The notes under the pieces are model-generated. The model was not told the DNA's origin. It saw only the letters and a program-made list of their open reading frames with translations, and ran no database searches. This document shows positions 35,583-44,281 of a DNA stretch of 64,000 nucleotides, piece after piece. A program made the translations under genes and the position numbers. This DNA comes from Sulfurimonas sp. HSL3-2 (lineage in GTDB: Bacteria > Campylobacterota > Campylobacteria > Campylobacterales > Sulfurimonadaceae): positions 1,488,001 to 1,552,000 of the forward strand of contig NZ_CP147917.1 in NCBI RefSeq assembly GCF_039645965.1, in the 5' to 3' direction. Each line of letters starts with the position of its first letter. Within the stretch, counting starts at the first letter, position 1.

Positions 35583-35604
35583 GTGTCGGAAGTAATTCCG
35601 ATAC
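35583..35604 (-). terminator. Intercistronic hairpin between nifX and the DUF269 gene
   Basis: GTGTCGGAA (35583-35591) pairs with TTCCGATAC (35596-35604) around a 4-nt loop with one wobble. A second weak hairpin lies at 35555-35569. Inside an operon such stems more likely stabilise or process the mRNA than end it. Confidence 0.4.
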
Positions 35605-35654
35605 TTACGCTAACGCTATGTTTTGTTCAGCACAAAGCTCGCGCAACTTGTCGC

Positions 35655-36110
35655 TTACTCTACTGACCAACGCTCTAGGCGTGGATCGTTTTCTGTTTGA
35701 ATATTCATAACTTTTTTAACCCAAGGCGGAGGATTATCATTCAGCATGCTGATCAACTCTTTTAAGACATCCTCTATTTTACGAGGTTCTTGCACTTTCA
35801 TAGGATTAATGCCGCCGCGGATCACTTTTGCAGCAGCTGTTCCGCCGATAGATTCGCAGTACATGATATTTATCCCTTTTAAAGCTTTGACTTTAAAATC
35901 TGTCTTATCATCGCCCACCATCTCAGACGTATCTGTTTTTACGACTTCGCTCAGCTCAAAGCCATCTTTAGAGACTTTGTAGACGACAAACTCTTTTGCA
36001 CCGCCAAAGTGTGCATTGATCGTCTGCATATCTTTTGTAGCAAAAGCCACTTTCATAGCATTTTCCAATGAACTGTTACTCTCGACTGTAATTTTTGTTG
36101 ATTCACCCAT
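35655..36110 (-). CDS. nifX: NifX, FeMo-cofactor precursor carrier
   Basis: NifX binds NifB-co and the VK-cluster during FeMo-cofactor synthesis. The dinitrogenase-iron-molybdenum cofactor domain is evident from VAFATKDMQTINAHFGGAKE and MYCESIGGTAAAKVIRGGINP. A C-terminal segment with the PPPWV motif, shared with many NifX proteins, follows. The length of 151 is normal. The gene lies 107 bp after nifN with a hairpin in between and has GGAGAGG as ribosome site. Confidence 0.94.
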   Translation of the reverse strand: MGESTKITVESNSSLENAMKVAFATKDMQTINAHFGGAKEFVVYKVSKDGFELSEVVKTDTSEMVGDDKTDFKVKALKGINIMYCESIGGTAAAKVIRGGINPMKVQEPRKIEDVLKELISMLNDNPPPWVKKVMNIQTENDPRLERWSVE

Positions 36111-36195
36111 GATGTTTGATTCCTCTCCATTTAATTTAATCGCAATCTGAGCAAAAGCCCAGTTTGCTTTCGCTTGCCGCTAAGGCACTAAAGCT

Positions 36196-36211
36196 TGACT
36201 CTTTCGAGTCA
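36196..36211 (-). terminator. Intercistronic hairpin between nifN and nifX
   Basis: TGACTC (36196-36201), loop TTTC and GAGTCA (36206-36211) form a perfect 6-bp stem just after the nifN stop. It may adjust the nifEN:nifX ratio. Confidence 0.4.
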
Positions 36212-36217
36212 GAATTA

Positions 36218-37534
36218 TTATTCGCCATGCTTAACATGTCTAAGTGCATTTGCTACTTCAAAAAGAAAATATGTACTTCCCTCGTAAAGCTGATCATTTT
36301 TAAGCTGATTGCCTAACTCTTCGTAATTTGGAAACCCTCTAAGAACTAAACCTGTATGTTTCTCTTGTAAGTGCAATAATCGTTCTGCATGAAAGTTGCT
36401 GATGACCAGATCCGCACTATTAAAATGGATCTCTGCATCCTCAAGGTCGCCGACAAAAACATTTTTTGCCGTGATACTCTCTAAAACAGGACTGTAAGTA
36501 GTCGCTATTACCGCATTTACAGTGCCTCCGACACTTTGCAGCATCTCACACATGCCCACACACATATCAGGTTCACCCGTTATGACAAAACTTGACGAAC
36601 CGATAAGAAAATGGCTGTCAAGCATCGCATCTTGAAGTCTTCCTCTCCAACGTTTCAGTAGCGGTGTAGGTTCGATTTGTCTTATTTTCATCAAAGATGC
36701 GACAAAATTGTCGTTCATTTCAAGACCCATAAGATGATCAAAATGCAGATGTGTGATCTTTGGATTTTTTTCTAAAAGAGCTTCCGCTGCGATCTTCATA
36801 GATGCACCGACAGTGATGACTGTTGCGCAGTCACCCAAAGCTTTGATATCATCTATGCTTATCGCTCCAGTTCCCAGTTTTCCCTGCCCTTCACTGAGAT
36901 AGCCGTCAAGAGAAGTGGAAAGATCAGGCAGAGCCAAAGTCTCAAATCCAAAACTCTCACAACACTCTTTTATTTTTTCTACCTCTACGGGCTGTGTACT
37001 TACATGAGGCAGAATAAGCAGCTTATTTGGCTTTATTTCATTCCTTACCTCGGTATGCTGTTTTATCAATGCTTTTGCAGTAAGTGCCCAACCTGTTTCC
37101 ATACCGCCCTCGAAATCCGGTGTATTGACATAACAGTAAGGTATCTCGATGTGCGTGCCTACGCTTCTGACATCATCACCCTTTGTCTCAGTAAGACCAG
37201 TCGTATGAAGACCTATAAGTTCAGGTTGTAAGCTCTTATTTTTCTTAGTGATGTTCTCTATCGACATAAGTATCGAGTAATCCCCGCCGTCCAAGATCGC
37301 CGTGATATCACCTACTGAAGTATTGTACATAGCGATAGGCTCATTGAAGTGGCGTGTATAAAATACCTTTGTATATGACGCACACCCTTGAGATGCATGC
37401 ATCAACGGAAGACAGTTTTTAATCCCCATAAATGCAAGTGCCGCGCCCATAGGCTGTGAGTGTTTTATAGGGTTTACCTGAAGCGGTTTGTGTTCATGTT
37501 TACTTAGTTCTATTATTTTTTGCGCTTCCATCAT
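36218..37534 (-). CDS. nifN: NifN, FeMo-cofactor scaffold beta subunit
   Basis: NifN forms the NifEN heterotetramer on which FeMo-cofactor is matured. The 438-residue protein has nitrogenase-component motifs PIKHSQPMGAALAFMGI, MHASQGCASYTKVFYTRHF and GLTETKGDDV. It overlaps the nifE stop by 4 bp (ATGA), with a second adjacent ATG as an alternative start. The length is typical of NifN and shorter than NifK. It is the second gene of the nifE operon. Confidence 0.95.
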   Translation of the reverse strand: MMEAQKIIELSKHEHKPLQVNPIKHSQPMGAALAFMGIKNCLPLMHASQGCASYTKVFYTRHFNEPIAMYNTSVGDITAILDGGDYSILMSIENITKKNKSLQPELIGLHTTGLTETKGDDVRSVGTHIEIPYCYVNTPDFEGGMETGWALTAKALIKQHTEVRNEIKPNKLLILPHVSTQPVEVEKIKECCESFGFETLALPDLSTSLDGYLSEGQGKLGTGAISIDDIKALGDCATVITVGASMKIAAEALLEKNPKITHLHFDHLMGLEMNDNFVASLMKIRQIEPTPLLKRWRGRLQDAMLDSHFLIGSSSFVITGEPDMCVGMCEMLQSVGGTVNAVIATTYSPVLESITAKNVFVGDLEDAEIHFNSADLVISNFHAERLLHLQEKHTGLVLRGFPNYEELGNQLKNDQLYEGSTYFLFEVANALRHVKHGE

Positions 37535-38892
37535 TCAGCCTCCCACGGTGCTTTTTTAGACACGTTTGCAAAGACCGGGTTTGCAAATGCATGTTTGAGG
37601 TCCTCTGCGAGGTTAAGCAGTCCGTTGTAACCGCCGTAACTTACTTTTTTCTCTTGATTTACGTCGATAAAAGATATCTTTTTCTTGATAGCGGTATAAA
37701 GGCTTCTCCCGCCTGCAAGAAGGATGTGAGCACCTCTTTCATCTATCGCTTTTGCCTGCTCGCTTGCAGGTGCTTTCATAAGAAGACCGTTTTCTCCGAG
37801 ATACTCTCTTGCCTTTGCGATATCGTCTTCTGTCGATTTACGGATAGAAGTAGCGACGACTTCTATACCCAGGTCTTGAAGTCCCGAAGCGATAGACCAA
37901 GCCTTGTTCCCTCCGGTGTTGAGAACCGCTTTTTTACCTGCAAAAAGCACCTTGTACTCTTTCAGTGCTTCTTCAAGTTTTGCCTCTTCCTCAGCTATGA
38001 CAGCCTCGGCTTTTTTGATAAGTGCTTCGTCACCCAGAGCTTTTACTATCTCCATGATCGCAAAAGTCGTATCACGTTTTCCGTAAAACGAGACAGATAT
38101 CCAAGGAATACCATAGTTTTCCTGCATCTTTCTACAAAGTGTTATAAGTGATTTTGCACACACGATGACATTGAGTTTTGCACGGTGGGCACATCTTATG
38201 TCGCCGACACGTCCGTCACCGCTCATCGAGCTTAGTACTCTGATCCCTATCTTTTCAAAGATAGGAAGATACTGCCACATATCGCCCGTTACGTTATAGT
38301 CACCTATGAGGTTTATGTCGTACGGAGTCGTTGTTTCAGGTTCTTTCGTGCCTATAAGGTTTTCTAAAACCGCTTCGCCGGCAAGACGGGAACCGAGGTT
38401 TTTCCCGCCGACAAATCCCGGTGCATGAACAGGCACGACTGGGACTCCGTGTTTTTCACTTGCGATGGAACATGTCATATCTATATCATCTCCCACAAGT
38501 GCGGTCACACAAGTAGAGTAGACGAAGATCGCTTCGGGTTTGTAGTTTTGCATGATGTAGTCTATAGAGTCAGCAAGACGTTTATCTCCGCCGAATATGA
38601 CGTCATTTGTCGTGATACCGGTGGTAAAACCCATCACGGTATGGTCCCGCCCTTTATAAGAGGTAAGTGTCTCTCTTGTCTCCCAAGATGCACCCAGACA
38701 GGTCTGCGGTCCGTGAACTAAGTGGACGGCATCTGCGTAAGGAAAAAGTGAGATCTGCGCACCGTCGAATGCACATCCTCCCGCAGCAAGTCCCGGTTTA
38801 GGTTTATCACAACCTTCACCCTTTTTTTTATCTTTATTGTGCGAGCAGGCACTCTCGTTCATCAGCTCTTTTATCTTCGCACGGTTTACCAT
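37531..38892 (-). CDS. nifE: NifE, FeMo-cofactor scaffold alpha subunit
   Basis: It is the NifEN alpha subunit. Motifs include the cluster ligand regions CAFDGAQISLFPYADA, HGPQTCLGASWETR and VYSTCVTALVGDD. An N-terminal cysteine-rich stretch (CSHNKDKKKGEGCDKPK) is normal for NifE. The length is 453. It leads the operon nifE-nifN-nifX-DUF269 and onwards. A -24/-12 element lies 35 bp upstream of the ATG; the ribosome site is AAAGGAG. Confidence 0.95.
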   Translation of the reverse strand: MVNRAKIKELMNESACSHNKDKKKGEGCDKPKPGLAAGGCAFDGAQISLFPYADAVHLVHGPQTCLGASWETRETLTSYKGRDHTVMGFTTGITTNDVIFGGDKRLADSIDYIMQNYKPEAIFVYSTCVTALVGDDIDMTCSIASEKHGVPVVPVHAPGFVGGKNLGSRLAGEAVLENLIGTKEPETTTPYDINLIGDYNVTGDMWQYLPIFEKIGIRVLSSMSGDGRVGDIRCAHRAKLNVIVCAKSLITLCRKMQENYGIPWISVSFYGKRDTTFAIMEIVKALGDEALIKKAEAVIAEEEAKLEEALKEYKVLFAGKKAVLNTGGNKAWSIASGLQDLGIEVVATSIRKSTEDDIAKAREYLGENGLLMKAPASEQAKAIDERGAHILLAGGRSLYTAIKKKISFIDVNQEKKVSYGGYNGLLNLAEDLKHAFANPVFANVSKKAPWEAE

Positions 38893-38927
38893 AAAATACT
38901 CCTTTGGAGTTAATCTACTTCTCTTTG

Positions 38928-38943
38928 TGCAACTTCTGTTCGA
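38928..38943 (-). promoter_or_regulatory. Sigma-54-like promoter of nifE
   Basis: TCGAAC, spacer AGAAG and TTGCA on the minus strand, 35 bp before nifE. Its -24 part is near the TGGAAC seen in Campylobacter sigma-54 promoters, with C for the first G. Confidence 0.55.
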
Positions 38944-38955
38944 GATGAAGGTATT

Positions 38956-38971
38956 TAGTATGTAAAATGCA
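38956..38971 (+). promoter_or_regulatory. Sigma-54-like promoter of the hemerythrin gene
   Basis: TAGTAT, spacer GTAAA and ATGCA on the plus strand, 22-25 bp before the start. It lies back to back with the nifE element. Confidence 0.45.
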
Positions 38972-38993
38972 TTAAAAGATTAAAAAGAGAATA

Positions 38994-39380
38994 ATGATGA
39001 ACGAAGATTTACATGTAAAGATACCGGTCATGGATGAGAAGCATGACGAGTTTTTAACACTCCTAAAAAATATTCAGTCTTGTGAAAAAAACGAATTTCT
39101 ACCTCTTTTTAAAGAGATGATAGAACATACAAAAGAGCACTTTGCTTTTGAAGAGGAGTTGATGAACAAACATGAGTTTTATGCAAAACAGGAACATTTT
39201 GACGAACATAAGACTCTGCTTGGAGAGATGGAGTATTTTTATGAAAAAGCGCAGAAGCTGCCTATGTTTGGGAAGTCATATATAAACGACTACGCTTACG
39301 ATAAGTTCAAACGCCATATCGTCAACATAGACTCTCAGCTTGCGATGTTTTTAAAAGAGAAAAATATCTTTATAAAATAG
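38994..39380 (+). CDS. Bacteriohemerythrin
   Basis: A 128-residue O2-binding diiron protein. The ligand pattern is visible: HDEF near residue 18, HTKEHFAFEEELM with His and Glu ligands, HFDEHKTLL, and the C-terminal HIVNIDSQL with His and Asp. Hemerythrins store or deliver O2 and can shield nitrogenase by buffering O2. It is divergent from nifE and carries a -24/-12 element, which supports a nitrogenase-protecting role. Two adjacent ATG codons could each be the start. The second codon region includes a TACATGTA octamer. Confidence 0.92.
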   Translation: MMNEDLHVKIPVMDEKHDEFLTLLKNIQSCEKNEFLPLFKEMIEHTKEHFAFEEELMNKHEFYAKQEHFDEHKTLLGEMEYFYEKAQKLPMFGKSYINDYAYDKFKRHIVNIDSQLAMFLKEKNIFIK

Positions 39381-39455
39381 ATTCATATATTTTCCTTCAA
39401 ACACTTTAAGTCCGCTCTTGATATACTTTTCAGACAGATGATGAAAGGTTAAACA

Positions 39456-40604
39456 ATGAACGATTTTACATATTACAATCCCACAAAAATAGAATTTGGT
39501 AAAGATAAAGAGAATAAGATAGGCGAGTATATAAAAGATTCCGGTGTACAAAGCGTACTGCTGGTCTACGGGACAGGCAGCATAAAACAGAGCGGTCTGT
39601 ACGAAAAGGTTATAGCCTCATTAAACAAAAACGGTATCAAATTCCAAGAGCTTGCAGGCGTTGTCAGCAACCCTCTTTTAAGTAAGGTCAATGAAGGGAT
39701 CGAACTTGTCGATGAGTATAAGCTTGACGCCGTCTTAGGCGTCGGCGGCGGTTCTGTCGTAGACAGTGCAAAAGCGATAGCCGCCGGTGCAAAATATAAC
39801 GGCGATGTCTGGGACTTTTACGTCGGCAAAGTGCAGATATCTGAAGCACTGCCCGTATTTACAGTAATGACACTCTCTGCAGCGGCAAGCGAGATGAACG
39901 GTAACTCCGTAGTGACAAATGATGAGACGAGACAAAAATATTCTGTCGGTTCAGTATTGCTAAACCCTGTAGTCTCGGTCATCAATCCTGAACTTATGGC
40001 GACTGTGAGTCAAGAGTATCTTGCATACTCCGCGGTGGATGTCATAGCCCACAGTATTGAGGTCTATTTTACGGCGACAGACCATCCGAAGTTCAATTCA
40101 AGAATCGTAGAGTCGATCATTAAAAGCATTATGGAGACAACAGAAGCTCTTATAAAAGATCCAAACGATTACGATGCACGCGGTGAGTTTGCATGGGTGG
40201 CGATCCAAGCACTAAACGGACTTACTCCATCGGGAACAGGCGGCGGAAACTTTCCAAACCATATGATAGAGCACTCTCTTTCTGCTTTATACAATGTAGC
40301 ACACGGAGCAGGACTTGCTGTTGTCATACCTGCATGGATGAAATGGTACAAAGAACAAAACCTGCCGCAGTTTACAAGATTTGCAAAAGAAATATTTGAT
40401 GTAGACAATGCAGATGAAGGGATCAAAAGACTTGAAAGCTGGTTCTCTAAAATAGGTGCTCCCGTGACTTTAAACGAGGCAGGGATTCCAAATGATGCGA
40501 TTGAGGAACTCTCAGAAAATGCAAGCGGACTGGCTAAAGTCTGGGGCATGGGCGAAAGCTATTCAAAAGAGGTCATCAAAGAGATCCTGCAAAAAGCACA
40601 ATAG
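39456..40604 (+). CDS. Iron-containing alcohol dehydrogenase (BDH/YqhD-like)
   Basis: The 382-residue group III dehydrogenase has the nucleotide motif GVGGGSVVDSAKAIAAG, where GGGS binds NAD(P). The metal ligands lie in YSAVDVIAHSIEVYF, MIEHSLSALYNVAHGAGL. It resembles NADPH-dependent butanol dehydrogenases and YqhD, which reduce aldehydes. The gene follows the hemerythrin gene by 76 bp. A role in aldehyde detoxification is plausible; no link to nitrogen fixation is shown beyond position. A hairpin terminator follows. Confidence 0.92.
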   Translation: MNDFTYYNPTKIEFGKDKENKIGEYIKDSGVQSVLLVYGTGSIKQSGLYEKVIASLNKNGIKFQELAGVVSNPLLSKVNEGIELVDEYKLDAVLGVGGGSVVDSAKAIAAGAKYNGDVWDFYVGKVQISEALPVFTVMTLSAAASEMNGNSVVTNDETRQKYSVGSVLLNPVVSVINPELMATVSQEYLAYSAVDVIAHSIEVYFTATDHPKFNSRIVESIIKSIMETTEALIKDPNDYDARGEFAWVAIQALNGLTPSGTGGGNFPNHMIEHSLSALYNVAHGAGLAVVIPAWMKWYKEQNLPQFTRFAKEIFDVDNADEGIKRLESWFSKIGAPVTLNEAGIPNDAIEELSENASGLAKVWGMGESYSKEVIKEILQKAQ

Positions 40605-40627
40605 ATCTTTTCAACCCTGCTTACATG

Positions 40628-40648
40628 TAAGCATCATGACGATGCTTA
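40628..40648 (+). terminator. Hairpin after the alcohol dehydrogenase gene
   Basis: TAAGCATC (40628-40635), loop ATGAC and GATGCTTA (40641-40648) form a perfect 8-bp stem. It overlaps the palindrome GCTTACATGTAAGC (40619-40632), giving two mutually exclusive folds. Confidence 0.55.
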
Positions 40649-40661
40649 CCTCCATTTACCC

Positions 40662-40677
40662 TAGTTCAAAAATTGCA
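40662..40677 (+). promoter_or_regulatory. Sigma-54-like promoter of cowN
   Basis: TAGTTC, spacer AAAAA and TTGCA on the plus strand, 35 bp before the TTG start of cowN. Confidence 0.5.
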
Positions 40678-40712
40678 TCTCCACTTTTATAAACTATATA
40701 AAAGGAATCTCT

Positions 40713-41012
40713 TTGACTACAAAAGACAGGTATATCACTTTTGAAAACATCGACTGCTATAACGATGCAAAAGCAGTTTTGGATGCTATGTACGAGCTTT
40801 TTTCTATCAAACCGGAATCAAAAAACGAGTTTTGGGAACGTTTTGAGACGAAGCTGCCTGATGACTATGCGACCACACCCGTCGATGATCTAGGACGTGA
40901 TACACTCTATCAGGTATGTTCAAATGTCTTTTATATAGAAGAGCTTTTTGAAACCTATGAGTTTGAAAAAGGGTTGGAGTCTCTAAAGACAACAGAATTC
41001 GACTGCTGTTAA
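40713..41012 (+). CDS. cowN: CowN, carbon monoxide protection of nitrogenase
   Basis: CowN sustains nitrogenase activity in the presence of CO. The 99-residue product has the family features RYITFENIDCYNDAKAVLD, FWERFETKL, VFYIEELFETYE and a CC dipeptide at the C-terminus. The start is TTG at 40713 behind AAAGGAAT. A -24/-12 element lies 35 bp upstream. It is followed by a GNAT gene 88 bp later, then two small genes, perhaps in one transcript. Confidence 0.88.
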   Translation: MTTKDRYITFENIDCYNDAKAVLDAMYELFSIKPESKNEFWERFETKLPDDYATTPVDDLGRDTLYQVCSNVFYIEELFETYEFEKGLESLKTTEFDCC

Positions 41013-41099
41013 TAGAGTTAAAACAGACGCATTATATTTAACTAATCAGGTTCGCATCAGAACTTTTTTACTTTGTATAGATGTAAAAAAGGAAGAGCT

Positions 41100-41735
41100 A
41101 TGCCTAATTACCATTTAGAGCGTCTCAGTCGTGAGAACTATATCAGTTCACTTGAAACGATCGAAGATCCAAGAACATTGAGGTTTGCAAATATGTCGCT
41201 TACCTGGTGGGATAAACAGTTTGGCTGGTATACACAAGGATGTATCGCATTGACTGATGAAGAAAACACCCATCTAAGTTATATCTTTTTTAAGATCGAC
41301 CGGTATAAAGAGTATATAACCGTGCACAATATCTTCACTCAGTATTCAATGCGGAGAAACGGGTATGCGCATGAACTTTTAAAGATGGTCTTTGATTTTG
41401 CGATAACTGAGAATGTGAAGCGTTTTAAACTCACTTCTATTTCAAACTCTCTCGATTTTTATCTCTCTATGGGATTTACATATTGGGGAGTAAACAGTGT
41501 GGGCGATTACTATTGTGACCTTCCGATGCCTTTAAACGGGCTTGACGGAGTCGAATCGATGACCGAGAGTTCAGATACGGCTACACTTATCGGCAAAAAA
41601 TTCGAAACAATTCATGCCAAAGTCGTAGACAATGAGACAAATCTCAGTGATTCTAAGACAGTAACCTACAAAAATGACGTAGAAAAAATGGGGGAAAGTT
41701 ATATGTTAAACGAATTGATGGATATAAAGAACTAA
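41100..41735 (+). CDS. GNAT-family N-acetyltransferase-like protein
   Basis: The 211-residue protein has a GNAT-like core. The acetyl-CoA binding segment QYSMRRNGYAHELLKMVFDFA matches the R/Q-x-x-G-x-G/A motif, and SNSLDFYLSMGF is the usual C-terminal strand. A tail of about 60 residues beyond the domain is acidic. The ATG at 41100 follows AGGAAGAG; an upstream TTG is less likely. The substrate is unknown. Proximity to cowN and nif genes suggests a nif-linked modification, which is inference. Confidence 0.75.
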   Translation: MPNYHLERLSRENYISSLETIEDPRTLRFANMSLTWWDKQFGWYTQGCIALTDEENTHLSYIFFKIDRYKEYITVHNIFTQYSMRRNGYAHELLKMVFDFAITENVKRFKLTSISNSLDFYLSMGFTYWGVNSVGDYYCDLPMPLNGLDGVESMTESSDTATLIGKKFETIHAKVVDNETNLSDSKTVTYKNDVEKMGESYMLNELMDIKN

Positions 41736-41742
41736 TAAAAAG

Positions 41743-41931
41743 ATGAAAAAAAAACTTTTTTGTTATCAGTGCGATAAAGAGTATGAGGTCAAGATCGATG
41801 AGATCACTTATATGCTGGATCATAAAAAAGACTCTATCACTTTTGCAGAGGATATATACTATTTTGATAAAGGCTGTTTTTTTAAGACATTAAACCTATT
41901 AAAAAGAGAAGAGAATACCAAGGAGATATAA
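41743..41931 (+). CDS. Small CxxC protein
   Basis: A 62-residue protein starting with FCYQCDKEYEVK, half of a zinc-ribbon (C-x2-C), and a lone Cys later (KGCFFKTL). It could bind metal as a dimer. It lies 7 bp after the GNAT stop and 1 bp before the ankyrin gene, so it is likely part of the same operon. The family is not recognised. Confidence 0.55.
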   Translation: MKKKLFCYQCDKEYEVKIDEITYMLDHKKDSITFAEDIYYFDKGCFFKTLNLLKREENTKEI

Positions 41932-41932
41932 T

Positions 41933-42367
41933 ATGAATGAAACGACATTGGCATGGATGAAAGAAAACAGCTACGATATAAATAACCTAAACCTTCAAGG
42001 AAATTACGGCAACACAGCTTTGATGAAAGCTTCACGTGAAGGAAATTTTGAGATAAGTTCAGAGTTGCTAAAAGCCGGAGCCGATATTGGTATAAAAAAC
42101 GTTGACGGCAACACGGCACTCTGGCTTTCCTGTTTTGGAGAGAATCCAGAAGTCGTAAAACTGCTTATAGATGCGGGCATAGAGATAGATACTTTAAACG
42201 TAAACGGGGTGACACCTCTCATGTATGCGGCTTCAAGCGGTAAAGAGAGTATGGTCAAGATGCTTCTTGACGCAGGTGCAGATGTAAAGATAAAAAATCC
42301 AGATGATTTCACGGCACTTGATCTTGCCGTGACACCGAAGATCCTAAAGATGCTGCGTGGCAAGTAA
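41933..42367 (+). CDS. Ankyrin-repeat protein
   Basis: The 144-residue protein has about four ankyrin repeats. GNTALMKASREGNFEISSEL, NTALWLSCFGENPEVVKLL and VTPLMYAASSGKESMVKMLL are recognisable, each with the TALxxA/ALL pattern. No signal peptide is present, so it is cytoplasmic. Ankyrin proteins bind other proteins. It overlaps closely with the upstream CxxC gene, with AAGGAG as ribosome site, and is the end of the cowN-GNAT-CxxC-ankyrin run. The partner is unknown. Confidence 0.9.
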   Translation: MNETTLAWMKENSYDINNLNLQGNYGNTALMKASREGNFEISSELLKAGADIGIKNVDGNTALWLSCFGENPEVVKLLIDAGIEIDTLNVNGVTPLMYAASSGKESMVKMLLDAGADVKIKNPDDFTALDLAVTPKILKMLRGK

Positions 42368-42369
42368 GA

Positions 42370-44277
42370 CTACTCTATTATACGCTCCGCTACCTCTTTG
42401 AACTTCTCTTTTATCTCAATAAAGATATCTACAAGCACGGGATCAAAATGCGTCCCTCTTCCTTCGATTATGATCTGCTCAGCCTCTTCATAAGTAAATC
42501 CCTCTTTGTAACACCGTCTGCTTATAAGCGCATCATATACATCAGAGATCGCCATCAAACGTGCTTCAAGAGGGATCTCCTCTTTCTTTAAACCGACAGG
42601 ATAACCGCTTCCGTTCCACTTTTCATGATGATAGTATGCGATGTTGTATGCGATCTGTAAGAACTCGTTTTCTTCATTGCCCTCTATAGCATGTTCAATG
42701 ATATTTTTTCCGAGTGTCGTATGAGTCTTCATGATCTCAAACTCCTCTTCTGTCAATTTCCCCGGTTTTTGCAGTATCTTATCAGGGATCCCTACTTTAC
42801 CGATATCATGCAAAGGTGCAGCCCTGAATATAAGATCTCTATAGTTCTTCGTCAGCCTGTCTTTACACATCTTGTTTGTATGCATATGATCTACTAAAAG
42901 TGCAACGTAGTTCTTTGTCCTTACAATATGCGCACCCGTATCTGTATCTCTTGTCTCAGCAACCAGTGCCATACTGTCTAAAGTCGCAGAATGTGCTTTG
43001 ACAAGATCCTGTATAAACTTTTGTCTGTCCTTATAGTCGATAATGATAACGATAAGGTTTATGATAAAGAAGTAGATAATAAATGGGATCAGAAAATATC
43101 CCGATGAGATGTAGATATTACGGTCTAAGTAGTAAACTCCCAGAAAACATTCGATCAATATAGCCGATGTAAAGAGAATAAAAAGTTTTAAATAATCCCT
43201 TTTAATTAACAGATACACCAACAGAAGCGACAAAAACATCGAAATAAAGAAGCTGACTTTTTTAAGGTTTTCAGGCTGATACTTTAGATTATCATTCATA
43301 ATATTGTCGATCAATGCCGCATGAACAAATACACCCGGGATCGTCTTTGAAGGAGAGATCATATATCTGTCATGCAGACCGACTGCAGATGTACCTATAA
43401 GGACAAACTTCCCTCTTAATTTTGTCAGATCGGTATTGCCGGTAAGGACATCCACTGCTGAAAGTACCTGATAATCTTTTGTGTTATGAAAATCAAGCAG
43501 GACCTCAGCATTTTCTCCCGTATGAAAACTTTGCCCCAGCACAGATATCTTGTCATCAGCGACATTCAACTTGTCAACGCTTGAAAGAGTCGCAAGTCCC
43601 AGAGACGGTATGACTTTATCATGATATTTAATAAACAGCGATGTTCTTCTAAACAGACCGTCGGCATCTCTTTGAGAGTTTATAAAACCTATACCCGAAG
43701 CCTCTTTCTGGAGCTCTTGTATATTACACAACATATAGCTTGCTTCATGATACTTTTGTGAATCTGACGAAGAAAGTATGTTGTTTTCAGGGATGAAGCA
43801 GTGTCCGTTTGGATGTATCTTATTACTCAGATAAACCGCGAGAACAGTTCTTGTCTCTTTTAATATTTGAGCAAAAAGTTTGTCATTATCCATAAGTTCA
43901 TTTGGAAGCCCGTCTATTTTGATCTTTGTCGAAAAATATCTGTCATAAAACGATAACATCTCTTTTGGAGAGGTCTTATCATACTCAGGAAATATAATAT
44001 CAAAACCTATGCTGGCCGGCTTCTGATCACCTATCGACTTGACAAGATTTGCCAGAACTACGCGTGACCACGGCCACTGTCCTAAAGCAGCCAAACTCTT
44101 CTCATCGATATCGATGATCACAACAGGAGCCTTAGTCTCTTTCTTATATAGATCAGCGACTTTGTATGTATAGTCATATACCTTAAGATCGTAATATTCT
44201 ATAACACCGCTGTAAAATACCGCTGCATATATGACAAAAGTAAAGAGAAAACCTAAAAGAAGCGTCGACTTTTTCAT
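42370..44277 (-). CDS. CHASE2 sensor with HD-GYP c-di-GMP phosphodiesterase
   Basis: A membrane segment near residue 5-25 is followed by a CHASE2 periplasmic domain (residues 30-330; VVIIDIDEKSLAALGQWPW, GFDIIFPE). Three membrane segments follow at about 340-425, then a cytoplasmic HD-GYP domain with HDIGKVGIPD and NGSGYP. HD-GYP enzymes degrade c-di-GMP. The catalytic HD and GYP residues are intact. It is the third gene of FecR-OmpA-CHASE2/HD-GYP, starting 4 bp after OmpA. It could sense envelope state. Confidence 0.92.
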   Translation of the reverse strand: MKKSTLLLGFLFTFVIYAAVFYSGVIEYYDLKVYDYTYKVADLYKKETKAPVVIIDIDEKSLAALGQWPWSRVVLANLVKSIGDQKPASIGFDIIFPEYDKTSPKEMLSFYDRYFSTKIKIDGLPNELMDNDKLFAQILKETRTVLAVYLSNKIHPNGHCFIPENNILSSSDSQKYHEASYMLCNIQELQKEASGIGFINSQRDADGLFRRTSLFIKYHDKVIPSLGLATLSSVDKLNVADDKISVLGQSFHTGENAEVLLDFHNTKDYQVLSAVDVLTGNTDLTKLRGKFVLIGTSAVGLHDRYMISPSKTIPGVFVHAALIDNIMNDNLKYQPENLKKVSFFISMFLSLLLVYLLIKRDYLKLFILFTSAILIECFLGVYYLDRNIYISSGYFLIPFIIYFFIINLIVIIIDYKDRQKFIQDLVKAHSATLDSMALVAETRDTDTGAHIVRTKNYVALLVDHMHTNKMCKDRLTKNYRDLIFRAAPLHDIGKVGIPDKILQKPGKLTEEEFEIMKTHTTLGKNIIEHAIEGNEENEFLQIAYNIAYYHHEKWNGSGYPVGLKKEEIPLEARLMAISDVYDALISRRCYKEGFTYEEAEQIIIEGRGTHFDPVLVDIFIEIKEKFKEVAERIIE

Positions 44278-44281
44278 CTAG

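Noticed and set aside
37591-38151. 186-codon open frame on the plus strand opposite nifE
   Set aside because: It lies fully inside nifE on the other strand, has a low-complexity Phe/Leu/Cys/Ser composition and no ribosome site; it is a shadow of nifE.
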